A program made the translations under genes and the position numbers. 64,000 bases of DNA from an uncultured Gammaproteobacteria bacterium (GTDB taxonomy: Bacteria > Pseudomonadota > Gammaproteobacteria > HK1), in assembly GCA_947258715.1 (NCBI GenBank), contig CAMYJH010000007.1:62001-126000 (forward strand). Reading direction: 5' to 3'. Under the pieces are notes generated by a model. It was not told the origin of the DNA, ran no database searches, and saw only the letters and a list, made by a program, of their open reading frames with translations. How positions within the stretch are numbered: position 1 is the stretch's first letter; each line of letters starts with the position of its first letter. Positions 52,382 to 60,641 of this stretch are shown one piece after another.

Positions 52382-53413
52382 CTATGGTCTCTGCCCACGC
52401 GCGGTGAGCGACTCGACGCGTTCTTCGGTAGCGGGGTGCGAGGAAAGGTAGTCGAGCAGGCTGCCTTCTGACCGGCCGTGGGATTTGGACAGCCGTTTCA
52501 AAATGTTGGCCAGATGGACCGTCGATACGCCGCGAGCGCGCAGCGTTTCGGCGGCGAAGGCGTCCGCTTCCCGCTCGAATTTCCGGGTGTATTTCTGCTG
52601 TACCAGAAAAGTCGGCAGGGTAGCGGACAGCCCTGCGATGGAGTTCAAGTCTCCGAATAGCCCCGCAACCAGCAGTGCGGTCATGGAGTTTTGGAGAATT
52701 TGCCGCAGGATGTGGCGGTGATGCACGTGGCCGATCTCATGTGCCATGACCGCAAGTAGCTCCTCGTCGTTTTGCGCCAGCTTTACCAACTCGTCGGTCA
52801 TGACGACGATCCCCGACGGCAGCGCGAAAGCGTTGGGGCCAATGCGCGCACTCGAGCGGAGCTCAAGGCGTGAGTCGCGGATCTCGACATTGCCGTCCGA
52901 CAGTATCCGAAACAATCCTTGCAGCTTTGACTGGATCGGCGCCTCCAGGGTGGTGGGCCTGAATATTCCTCGGTCGAGGGTCTGCAGCCCCTCGCGTCCC
53001 AGCGTCGACTCCACGCCCGGTGGAAGGGCGAAAGCGACTTGCCGCGCGAGCATAGGAATACCGAACTCGATGATGCTGAAAACAACGCCCAGGCAGACTA
53101 AAAGAGCGGCGAACGCCGTGGTATACCGGCTCTCCAGCAGATGAAGGAAGCGATTGCCCTCGTAGCCACCGAGTTGCTCGATGGCGGAATCGATGGCGTC
53201 GTTGTCGCCGACCTCCAGTCGGGCGCCATCGGGAAGATAGATGTAGCGCGGCGTATCTCCGAGCCGACATGAAATTCGCAGCGCCGGGTACTCGAGGGAG
53301 TAATCGATGTCTTCGCCTCGAATTCTGACCTGGCCCTGTTCGCTGAACACAAGCTCCACCGCTCGCCGAACCGACGAGCGTCCATCGTAATAAGCCGCGG
53401 AGACCCGGATCAC
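52382..53413 (-). CDS. M48 family metalloprotease with N-terminal membrane region
   Basis: 343 residues. The zinc motif 'LLAVMAHEIGHVHHRHILRQ' (HExxH) lies near 228-247, with 'AFAAETLRARG' downstream supplying the third ligand (the Glu of 'EREADAFAAE'). 'FALPSGIVVMTDELVKLAQNDEELL' near 203 is the typical M48 lead-in. Residues about 1-95 form a beta-rich soluble N-terminus, and one membrane segment lies near 95-120. It is an envelope protease by analogy. It overlaps the DUF898 gene start by 4 bp (ATGA), and this pair is a common neighbourhood. Confidence 0.9.
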   Translation of the reverse strand: MIRVSAAYYDGRSSVRRAVELVFSEQGQVRIRGEDIDYSLEYPALRISCRLGDTPRYIYLPDGARLEVGDNDAIDSAIEQLGGYEGNRFLHLLESRYTTAFAALLVCLGVVFSIIEFGIPMLARQVAFALPPGVESTLGREGLQTLDRGIFRPTTLEAPIQSKLQGLFRILSDGNVEIRDSRLELRSSARIGPNAFALPSGIVVMTDELVKLAQNDEELLAVMAHEIGHVHHRHILRQILQNSMTALLVAGLFGDLNSIAGLSATLPTFLVQQKYTRKFEREADAFAAETLRARGVSTVHLANILKRLSKSHGRSEGSLLDYLSSHPATEERVESLTARGQRP

Positions 53414-54534
53414 AGGCCCAAATCGAGATCCAGCGCTTCGCCCATTTCCTCACCGGTCGCGGTGAGCCGTTGTCGCTCACTGGCGGCGAAGCCGTCCAGG
53501 GATTCTGAAGCGAGCAGCGAGAGGCAGGAGAGCCGGTAGCGCACCATGCGCACCCTGGCCCACGGAATCATCATTCCGAAGCTGACCACGATCACGACGA
53601 TGTTGCTGAGTTGAATCCAGAGCACGCGCATCGAATGCATGCGCATGTCCAATTTGAAACCGGCGAGCTCCACGTGCTGAAGTACGTAATTCGTGATCAC
53701 CGTCTGCACCACGATGGCCGCTGCCATCAACACGGCGAGAATTGCCAAATTGACCGCGAGAGAAAACAAAAACAGAAAGCGCGCCGTTTCGGGATCGTCG
53801 GGGCTCACTTTCGGACTGCGGAAAACTTCTGATATCGTCGCAAGGCCGCCGACGATCACAATGATGGCAAAAAACAGGCCCAAGACAACCAGCACTGCGA
53901 TGACGTACACAACATAGAAGTGTCGTGCACCAGCGTCGAATTTGAACGCGGTTGCGCCGTATCGGCTGCGGTCGACCGCGAATCTCTTGCGCAGATAGAT
54001 GGCGTACGGATAGGCCAGCCCCAAGGTGAACAGGGCTAAGATCGTCCACAGGATGTAGTAGCGAAAAGCTTCACCGTACTGACCGTCGAAATGGAACCGC
54101 AGATTGCGGTAGCTCGAATATCTAGCATTGAAGGCCAGCACCTGGGTCACTACCCACGGAAACAGGAATACCAGCCCCAAACCCATGATGGCGGCGAGCA
54201 GGGGCGCGAAGGTGACCATCAGCTGGTAAACCACCAGAACTGAGATCACGAGAATTCTGCCCTTGAGAATGCTGACCGGGTTTGCACTGTACTCGAAGCT
54301 CGCGCCATCAAGCGTGGTGCTTCGGTAAAAGTATTGCTTGCTTCGAACCTTTGCCCAGGCGGAATAAATCCCGAGGGTGAGGATGGAGAGAAGAACGTTG
54401 ACTATCCAGATGCGGAAGAACTCGCCCCCCGTGCCCGAGAATATAAATTGGAGCCGCTTAAGGTCGCCGATCTGGCTCGCCTCCTGCGGTCGGGCGACCA
54501 CCGGTCCCATTTGATGGACGTCAGTCGAAGGCAT
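53410..54534 (-). CDS. YjgN family (DUF898) integral membrane protein
   Basis: 374 residues from the ATG at 54534; the longer frame to 54687 is less likely. 'LQFIFSGTGGEFFRIWIVNVLLSILTLGIYSAWAKVRSKQYFYRSTTLDGASFEYSANPVSILKGRILV' (about 28-96) is the DUF898 signature, followed by further hydrophobic segments and a second similar block near 162-215 ('LRFHFDGQYGEAFRYYILWTILALFTLGLAYPYAIYLRKRF'). About eight membrane helices. The function is unknown; it pairs with the M48 peptidase gene downstream. Confidence 0.9.
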   Translation of the reverse strand: MPSTDVHQMGPVVARPQEASQIGDLKRLQFIFSGTGGEFFRIWIVNVLLSILTLGIYSAWAKVRSKQYFYRSTTLDGASFEYSANPVSILKGRILVISVLVVYQLMVTFAPLLAAIMGLGLVFLFPWVVTQVLAFNARYSSYRNLRFHFDGQYGEAFRYYILWTILALFTLGLAYPYAIYLRKRFAVDRSRYGATAFKFDAGARHFYVVYVIAVLVVLGLFFAIIVIVGGLATISEVFRSPKVSPDDPETARFLFLFSLAVNLAILAVLMAAAIVVQTVITNYVLQHVELAGFKLDMRMHSMRVLWIQLSNIVVIVVSFGMMIPWARVRMVRYRLSCLSLLASESLDGFAASERQRLTATGEEMGEALDLDLGL

Positions 54535-54640
54535 GAAAAATACCGTCTGGCTTGATCTGGGTGAATAGAGGTTTCGGTGACGGGCCCCGGATCTTAATCC
54601 CGGTGCTTGAGGTTCTGCGCTTAGAGTGCGGACAAGCGGT

Positions 54641-55855
54641 CTAGATGATGCCTTCGGATTCGAGCATCTGGATTTCTTCGTCTCCAAGACCGAGTCTTTC
54701 CCGAAGGATCTCGCCGTTGTGGGCGCCCACTTCGGGTCCGGCCCACTCGGTTCGCCCCGGGCTGTCTTTGAGTATCGGCAAGATTGCGGGAATTTTGAGC
54801 TCGAGTCCGTCCACGGCGACCTGCTCGAACATGCCCCGGGCGTTGAAATGTGGGTCCTCGACCATGTCGGCGACGTTGTAAATGGGCCCGCAGGGCACTT
54901 CTGCCCGCTCCAGGATCTCGAGCACCTGGTTGGAATTAAGTTTTGCGGTCCAGCGGGAGATAGCGTCGTCTACCTCGGATTGGTGGGCCACCCGGCCGGA
55001 ATTGTCGGCAAGGCGTGGGTCCGCGGCCATTTCCGGCCTTCCCGCCGCGGTCATCAGGCGGCGGAAGATGGAGTCGCCGTTGCCGCCGATGATGACGAAC
55101 TTACCGTCTGCGCAAGGATAGGTGTTGGTAGGCACGATACCGGTCAGGGTGGAACCGGAGGGCTCGCGTATGATGCCAGCGCCGTCGAATTCCGGTACCA
55201 CCGCTTCCAGCATGTTATACACAGACTCGTAGATGGCCACGTCTACGACCTGTCCCCCGGCGGCTCCGTTTGCGTTGCGATGATGCAGCGCCAGAAGGAC
55301 GCCGATGACCGCATGCAGTCCTGCCAACGTGTCTCCTAAGCTCAAGTTGGGTCGAACCGGCGGCTGGCCCGGAAAACCGTTCAGGTAGCGAAACCCGCCG
55401 AAGCCTTCGCACACCGACGCGAACCCCGGGCGCGCGGCACAGGGGCCGGTCTGGCCGTAGCCGGATATCCGAGCCACGATGAGTCCCGGGTTTTCTGCTT
55501 TGAGCGCTTCCGGGTCGAGCCCCCATTTCTCCAGAGTTCCCGGGCGGAAATTCTCGATCAACACGTCGGACTGGACCGCCAGGCGCTTGACGATATCACG
55601 GCCTTGTTCGCTTCGGAGGTTGACCGACACGGACTTTTTGTTGCGACCCAAGCTCCGCCACCAAAGGGAGGTACCGTCTTTGAGCACGCGCCAGTTTCTC
55701 AGCGCGTCGCCACTGCCCGGAGGCTCGATCTTGACCACCTCGGCGCCGAAATAAGCCAGCACGCAGCCGGCGAAGGGGCCGGCGATGAGCTGACCCATTT
55801 CTACAACGCGGACCCCGTCCAGAGGCCGCGGCAGTTCGGTCTTTTCGGCGGACAT
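54641..55855 (-). CDS. CaiB/BaiF family CoA-transferase (family III)
   Basis: 404 residues from the ATG at 55855; the longer frame to 55948 has unrelated residues. N-terminus 'PLDGVRVVEMGQLIAGPFAGCVLAYFGAEVVKIEPPGSGDALRNW' (about 10-54), then 'RNKKSVSVNLRSEQGRDIVKRL' and 'SDVLIENFRPGTLEKWGLD' near 105 with the catalytic-Asp region following; C-terminus 'GEILRERLGLGDEEIQMLESEGII'. It transfers CoA between carboxylic acids; substrate unknown (formyl-, succinyl-, carnitine- or bile-acid-type cannot be distinguished). This intact copy lies downstream of a PyrK-like gene on the same strand. A degenerate relative is at 2492-2786. Confidence 0.88.
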   Translation of the reverse strand: MSAEKTELPRPLDGVRVVEMGQLIAGPFAGCVLAYFGAEVVKIEPPGSGDALRNWRVLKDGTSLWWRSLGRNKKSVSVNLRSEQGRDIVKRLAVQSDVLIENFRPGTLEKWGLDPEALKAENPGLIVARISGYGQTGPCAARPGFASVCEGFGGFRYLNGFPGQPPVRPNLSLGDTLAGLHAVIGVLLALHHRNANGAAGGQVVDVAIYESVYNMLEAVVPEFDGAGIIREPSGSTLTGIVPTNTYPCADGKFVIIGGNGDSIFRRLMTAAGRPEMAADPRLADNSGRVAHQSEVDDAISRWTAKLNSNQVLEILERAEVPCGPIYNVADMVEDPHFNARGMFEQVAVDGLELKIPAILPILKDSPGRTEWAGPEVGAHNGEILRERLGLGDEEIQMLESEGII

Positions 55856-55865
55856 CGAAGTCGAC

Positions 55866-56105
55866 TCAGCGTGGGGCCCGGCGCGCGGCGCCCAAGGCGT
55901 TCGCGAGCGCCAGTTTGGAGCGCAAAGATTCCGGGTCGAATGCGCCAAGCGTCCGCTCGGACTCCAGGCGTGGATTTGCCCCGATTTCTAAGCGCCGCAC
56001 TCCGTCGTCGCCGCGGCAGGAGAACAAAAGCACCATGATGCCGTAGGAATCCTTAGCCACCCAGACGTGCCAGGTGACTCCGCTATGAAGCTCGATAGAG
56101 CGCAT
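55866..56105 (-). CDS. Small hypothetical protein
   Basis: 79 residues, no recognised family. Sits 10 bp upstream of the CoA-transferase gene and 29 bp after the PyrK-like gene on the same strand, so its coding status is supported by operon spacing. It has a beta-like first half ('SGVTWHVWVAKDSYGIMVLLFSC') and a basic Arg/Ala-rich end. No signal peptide or membrane helix is clear. Confidence 0.45.
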   Translation of the reverse strand: MRSIELHSGVTWHVWVAKDSYGIMVLLFSCRGDDGVRRLEIGANPRLESERTLGAFDPESLRSKLALANALGAARRAPR

Positions 56106-56134
56106 GAAAGGCTATTTTAAACGCCGCCGCCGGC

Positions 56135-57019
56135 TCAATACCCGTCGAAGACGACCGTTTCGCCGTCGAACACGGGTCCGTCCACGCAGACCCGCTTCAT
56201 CGCCGGGCCGTCAGGGGTGCGGATACGCACCGCGCATCCTGCGCAACCGCCCACCGCGCAGGCCATGTACTCCTCAAGGCAAAGCTGCGAGGGCAGGCCG
56301 TAGCTTGCAGCCAGCGCCTGGGTGGCTTTGAGCATGGGCGTCGGGCCGCAGGCGAAAATCTCCACCTGGGCGCGGTTCTCGGCAGCCATGGCCTCGATCC
56401 ACGCCTCCGCCAGGTCGGTTACATAGCCTTCGAAACAGCCGGCAAAATCTTCAAGGCTCGCAAGCCGGCTCGGTATACCCCAGTCCTCCATCAGCGGCAT
56501 GCAGGCGATCACCCCGTGCGGCATCCCGGGCACGATTATCTGCGACGGGCGCGGGCGGAACGGGAACGGCACCTCCGATCCCATCAGCACCAGGGGCTTT
56601 GTTTCCGAGCCCAAAGCGCGAAGCCGGTCGGCAAGAAACACCATCGGTGGAATGCCGACGCCGCCGCCAATGAGGAGGGGTCGGCGACAAGTTGGCGACG
56701 GCCTGAAGGGAACGCCAATAGGCCCGAGCAGATTTATCCTTTGCCCCGGCTTCCTATCGGCCAGCAGCCGAGTGCCCTTGCCAACGCGTTTGTACAGGAA
56801 CTCGGCCCAGCCGGCGCGGGGATCGGTACGCATCACCGACATTGGCCGTCGCATCGGAAGCATCTCGTCACAACGGATATGTGCGAAGCTTCCAGGCTCG
56901 GCGGCGGCAGCCACTTTTGGTGCGCTGACTCTCAATACGAACTGGTCGCCATCGAACGCATCGTTCGACAGAATTTCCGCGTCTTCGAGAAAAATGCTGC
57001 CGCGGTGGTCGCGAACCAT
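56135..57019 (-). CDS. PyrK-like dihydroorotate dehydrogenase electron transfer subunit
   Basis: 294 residues. Ferredoxin-reductase-type FAD domain (about 5-110), NAD domain with 'LLIGGGVGIPPMVFLADRL' near 114-132, and a C-terminal [2Fe-2S] site 'CAVGGCAGCAVR..MKRVCVDGPVF' near 254-285 (C-x4-C-x2-C-x(n)-C). This is the layout of PyrK, the NADH-oxidising partner of class 1B PyrD. No PyrD gene is adjacent, so the partner may be elsewhere or different. Divergent from pyrB with 227 bp between. Confidence 0.82.
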   Translation of the reverse strand: MVRDHRGSIFLEDAEILSNDAFDGDQFVLRVSAPKVAAAAEPGSFAHIRCDEMLPMRRPMSVMRTDPRAGWAEFLYKRVGKGTRLLADRKPGQRINLLGPIGVPFRPSPTCRRPLLIGGGVGIPPMVFLADRLRALGSETKPLVLMGSEVPFPFRPRPSQIIVPGMPHGVIACMPLMEDWGIPSRLASLEDFAGCFEGYVTDLAEAWIEAMAAENRAQVEIFACGPTPMLKATQALAASYGLPSQLCLEEYMACAVGGCAGCAVRIRTPDGPAMKRVCVDGPVFDGETVVFDGY

Positions 57020-57246
57020 TAGGCTTCACTTGGCGAGGCTTTGGGAGTCCGCGCCGAAGTCTACTATAGGAAGCTGCCGTTGAATTAAGGTTTTTGAGCC
57101 TCCTATTGGAGCCGAGACCAGCGCTCTGAGGCCAAGCCCACTCGCGAACTCTGAAACGCGATTGGGCCACTGGTGTCTGCGCTTCGTTTTTCTGGTAAAA
57201 GCGACCGGGCTTCGTTGTCGAGAAATTAAACTAGAGGCGACAATCG

Positions 57247-58242
57247 TTGATATCATCCCCTGATCGACTGTTTCACATTCTCGATCCGCGTCAGTTTTCC
57301 CGTCCGCTTTTGGATGAGCTGTGCGCGCTGACCACCCGGGTGCGCAGCATTGCAAAAGCCCGGGAGGGTGCGCGCGCGTTGCAGACTTTGCTCTCCAACA
57401 AGCGTGCGATGCTTTATTTCACCCAGCCTTCGACGCGTACATTTTTATCCTTTAACAACGCTTGCCACGTGCTCGGTATCCGCACCAGTGAGATTCGGGA
57501 CCCATCGATTTCGTCGGAGGTGAAGGGCGAAAGTTTTGAGGACAGTATCCGCACATTCAGCTCATATGTGGACGTAATCATTATGCGAACCTGGGGCGAA
57601 GGAATGGCGGCGCAGTCAGCGGCGCTGATGGATCGGATCCGGCGTCCGGTACCCATAATCAACGCGGGCAGCGGTAAAGACCAGCATCCGACGCAGGCGC
57701 TTTTGGATATCTATACGCTGGAGAGAAGTTTCGAAAGTCGGGGCGGGATTGACGGTAAAGTGATCGGGCTTATGGGCGATTTAAAGCGTGGTAGAACCGC
57801 TCGCTCGCTCGCCTATCTGATGAAGAGTTACTCCGACGTGCGACTTGTATTCATCGCCCCGGAAGCGTTCCGCATGGAGAGTCCGCTGAAAAAACATCTC
57901 AGCGACAACGGAATCGAATTCTACGAAACGGCAAACCTGTCTGAGGTCATTTCGGAGCTTGACGCCTTGTACGTCACTCGTCTGCAGGTGGAATACGACA
58001 CCGCGGAAGAGTCAAAAGGATACGATCACGCACGCTTCACCGTCGGGCTTGAGCAAATGAAAAAGCTCAAGGCCGATGCCATCGTCATGCACCCGTTGCC
58101 GAGGGGCCCCGAGCTCGACCCTGAGGTGGATTCAGATCCCAGGGCCATGTACTGGCGTCAGGAGCGGAACGGAATGTGGATGCGTGTAGCGCTGCTGGTC
58201 AAGATTTTCGGCGTCGAGAACGCGCTCGGCGAGTTTTGTTGA
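57247..58242 (+). CDS. pyrB: Aspartate carbamoyltransferase PyrB (unusual variant)
   Basis: 331 residues from a TTG at 57247, preceded by AGAGG about 9 bp upstream; no in-frame ATG or GTG is nearer. Joins aspartate and carbamoyl phosphate in pyrimidine synthesis. Motifs: 'FTQPSTRTFLSFNNA' near 57-71 (usual ATCase form S-T-R-T-R), 'SSEVKGESFEDSIRTFSSY' near 89-107, 'IMRTWGEG' near 112, 'HPTQALLDIYTL' near 145, 'HPLPRGPELDPEVDSDPRAMYWRQ' near 284-307. Length and motifs are complete, but the PSTRTF and the MRTWGEG segment differ from the classical E. coli type. No pyrR or pyrC is adjacent. Convergent with ruvX. Confidence 0.88.
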   Translation: MISSPDRLFHILDPRQFSRPLLDELCALTTRVRSIAKAREGARALQTLLSNKRAMLYFTQPSTRTFLSFNNACHVLGIRTSEIRDPSISSEVKGESFEDSIRTFSSYVDVIIMRTWGEGMAAQSAALMDRIRRPVPIINAGSGKDQHPTQALLDIYTLERSFESRGGIDGKVIGLMGDLKRGRTARSLAYLMKSYSDVRLVFIAPEAFRMESPLKKHLSDNGIEFYETANLSEVISELDALYVTRLQVEYDTAEESKGYDHARFTVGLEQMKKLKADAIVMHPLPRGPELDPEVDSDPRAMYWRQERNGMWMRVALLVKIFGVENALGEFC

Positions 58243-58262
58243 AGAAGTACTTTGAGACCGGC

Positions 58263-58700
58263 TCATACCTGCTCGCCGCCGGATGTGCTTTGTTCTGAAA
58301 ACCAACCTTCCAGGATGACCTGAGCCGCCACCGGATCGGCGCCGTTGTCAACGCGATCTTCCAGCTTCAGTCGGCTTTTCGCCTCACGCGTCGTAAGGCG
58401 CTCGTCAACAAGATGCACCGGGAGACCGAAGCGGCCTTCGAGCTGGCGGCCGAATCGCTTGGCGCGCAGGGTCATTTCCTGCTCGCTTCCGTCCATGTTG
58501 AGCGGCAAACCCACCACGAGGGCGTCTGGGGTCCAGGTTTCGATCAGCTTGGCTATGGCCGGCCAGTCCGGATGCTCGCGTTTGACGGAAACGGTTGTGA
58601 GGCGACTGGCGCTGCGGGTTTGCGTTTGCCCGACGGCGACGCCGATGCGTTTGAGTCCGAAGTCGAAGGCTAAGAGCGTCCGGGGCTGCGCCGCGATCAC
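58263..58700 (-). CDS. ruvX: Holliday junction resolvase-like RuvX (YqgF)
   Basis: 145 residues, complete. 'LLAFDFGLKRIGVAVGQTQT' (about 9-28, first catalytic Asp), 'LVVGLPLNMDGSEQEMTLRAKRF' near 60-84, 'LVDERLTTREAKSRL' near 97 and 'DNGADPVAAQVILEGW' near 118. RNase H fold; implicated in pre-16S rRNA processing. It overlaps the algH stop by 4 bp, the normal algH-ruvX pair. Confidence 0.93.
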   Translation of the reverse strand: MIAAQPRTLLAFDFGLKRIGVAVGQTQTRSASRLTTVSVKREHPDWPAIAKLIETWTPDALVVGLPLNMDGSEQEMTLRAKRFGRQLEGRFGLPVHLVDERLTTREAKSRLKLEDRVDNGADPVAAQVILEGWFSEQSTSGGEQV

Positions 58701-59248
58701 GCGTGCCCCGCCTCACCTGCGAGACGGTCGGGGTCAATTCCAAGTAGCCGCGCGGCGCGATTCCATCGCTCCTCGTAGGGCGCGTCAAAGATGATGCCGC
58801 TGTCAGCGGGCCCGCAGAGCCAGGCGTTTTCGGACACCTCCCGCTCGAGTTGCCCCGCGTCCCAGCCGGCGTAGCCCAGGGCGACCAATGTCCGGTCAGG
58901 TCCCCGTCCCTCGGCTACCGCGGTGAGAATGTCGCGTGAGGTGGCGACCCCGATTTCAGCGCTCACCTTGAGCACGGAGTCCCATTGACCCAAGGGCGCG
59001 TGGAGCACGAATCCCCGTTCCTTCTGCACCGGCCCGCCCTGCATCACCTGCATCGCCTCGATGCTGGGGTTGATGTTTTTGATCTCCATGTGGTCGAGGA
59101 CATCCGCCACGTTCAGATCCAATGGACGATTGATGACGATTCCCATCGCGCCTTCGTCCGTGTGCGCGCAGAGGTAAGTAACGGTGCGAGCAAAATTGGG
59201 ATCCGCAAGCGCCGGCATGGCGATTAGAAACTGGTTGGTGAGGTTCAT
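58697..59248 (-). CDS. algH: YqgE/AlgH family protein
   Basis: 183 residues, full length. 'MNLTNQFLIAMPALADPNFARTVTYLCAHTDEGAMGIVINRPLDLNVADVLDHM' opens the family, with 'VMQGGPVQKERGFVLHAP' near 69 and 'LVALGYAGWDAGQLEREVSENAWL' near 120. Function is not settled (it affects alginate and virulence gene expression in Pseudomonas by name). Located between the TonB gene and ruvX, as in many gammaproteobacteria. Confidence 0.93.
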   Translation of the reverse strand: MNLTNQFLIAMPALADPNFARTVTYLCAHTDEGAMGIVINRPLDLNVADVLDHMEIKNINPSIEAMQVMQGGPVQKERGFVLHAPLGQWDSVLKVSAEIGVATSRDILTAVAEGRGPDRTLVALGYAGWDAGQLEREVSENAWLCGPADSGIIFDAPYEERWNRAARLLGIDPDRLAGEAGHA

Positions 59249-59540
59249 CGTATTCGATTATGAGATTTGCTCGATTCCCTGACAAGCGGCGGGGTCGTCG
59301 ATTGCCGAGTTTTAAGGAACGCAATGCTCCGCTGCGTGTTGCTCCGCGTGCACACGGGCTTTGACCGCGATCGTGGACCAGGATTTCTGAAACCCAAGAG
59401 CGGCTGGAACTCGTCCTTTTGACCCGTTCCAGCGCCAAAATGGGTAACAACAACTGCGCGCTGGCGGCGTGAATCAAGCGCTTGGCGTTATTTGCGACGC
59501 CTTACTGACTCGGCGCGCGATTCGTAACCGCACCCGTCAA

Positions 59541-60563
59541 CTAGCGGCTGATAAAACGGTTTCCAGACAAGAACTGCCAGGTGCGCTCAATATGAAGGAT
59601 ATCCACGTCGTCTTCGCGGATGGCGGCCGGAAACTTGGCGTAAGGCGCGGCCAGCTTGACGATGCGTACCGCTGCGTCGTCGAGCACGCGTTCACCCGAC
59701 GACCTTCGAAGCGTGATTTCGTTGATGGAACCGTCCGGGTTGAGCGCCACGTCCAAGAGCAGGTTTCCAGAAAGGTTTCGCCGACGTGCTTCATCGGGGT
59801 AGTTCAGGTTTCCAATTCGCTCCACCTTTTGCCGCCAGGCCTCCATGTAGGCGGCGTATTTGTGCTCGCGGGTTCTTGCCGTGACCCACTTTCGCCGCGG
59901 CCGCTCGGCGTAGGCCTTAAGCCGCCGGTTGATCTCGGCGTTCAGGCTCGCCATGGCCAGGCTGCGGTTGACCAGCGCCGCCGCTGATACCGTTTCCGTG
60001 GGCTGGGGCCGGCTCTCGGGTTCGGGCGTCGATTCCACCTCCCGTGCCTCAGGTTTGGAGGTCTCTGCCGGTGACGGCTGCCGGGTCTCGGATTCAGGCG
60101 CGGATTTTCTCGCCACCGCCACCTTCTGCTCGGCGGGGGTTTTATCCTGTGCAAGAACCGGTTTGGGCGCCGGCGCCGAAGGCGCCAGATCGGCCTTTAG
60201 TTGGGCCGGGCGGAGACTTCGCGGTGACGGTTCCGCCGGCGGCACCGGCGGCGATGCGGACACCAGGGCGGGCTCCGGGCTGGTCAGCGGCGAGGGCAGC
60301 GGTGTTGAGGGGCGCTCCGTGGCGTCGTGGTCGCCACCGCCTTCCTGGTTAGCCTGGGCGAGAAAATCCACCTTGTCCGGCGCCGCCTCGGAGCTCTTCT
60401 GTACCAAAATCACGTCCAGAGTGGCGGCGCGGCGAAAAGAACGGTCTTCCTGCACGAACGTGATCCCCAGGATCACCACCAGGTGAGCAGCGATGGCGAG
60501 AAACACCGTCATCCCCAGCCGGTCGGCAGAGGTGATCTCGGGCGTAGCGGTGATAGCGTGCAC
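59541..60563 (-). CDS. TonB-like energy transducer protein
   Basis: 340 residues. A membrane anchor near 17-38 ('LGMTVFLAIAAHLVVILGITFV'), a long Pro/Ser/Lys/Glu-rich periplasmic spacer (about 70-195) and a C-terminal TonB domain (about 240-330): 'YMEAWRQKVERIGNLNYPDEARRRNLSGNLLLDVALNPDGSINEITLRRSSGERVLDDAAVRIVKLAAPYAKFP'. Couples the proton gradient to outer-membrane receptors. Conserved order with gshB and algH. A TATACT-like hexamer lies at 60599-60604 (minus strand), about 35 bp upstream. Confidence 0.92.
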   Translation of the reverse strand: MHAITATPEITSADRLGMTVFLAIAAHLVVILGITFVQEDRSFRRAATLDVILVQKSSEAAPDKVDFLAQANQEGGGDHDATERPSTPLPSPLTSPEPALVSASPPVPPAEPSPRSLRPAQLKADLAPSAPAPKPVLAQDKTPAEQKVAVARKSAPESETRQPSPAETSKPEAREVESTPEPESRPQPTETVSAAALVNRSLAMASLNAEINRRLKAYAERPRRKWVTARTREHKYAAYMEAWRQKVERIGNLNYPDEARRRNLSGNLLLDVALNPDGSINEITLRRSSGERVLDDAAVRIVKLAAPYAKFPAAIREDDVDILHIERTWQFLSGNRFISR

Positions 60564-60641
60564 CTGGGTCCAAATAAAAACCTGATGGATTGGAGAGAAG
60601 TATAATCTAACGTACTGTGTATTCTAGATTTTTTTCCTAGT

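Noticed and set aside
59404-59434. Inverted repeat GCTGGAAC/GTTCCAGC as an algH terminator or operator
   Set aside because: Arms are only 8 bp with a 15-base loop and no T-tract; upstream of algH rather than after a gene, so it is not supported.
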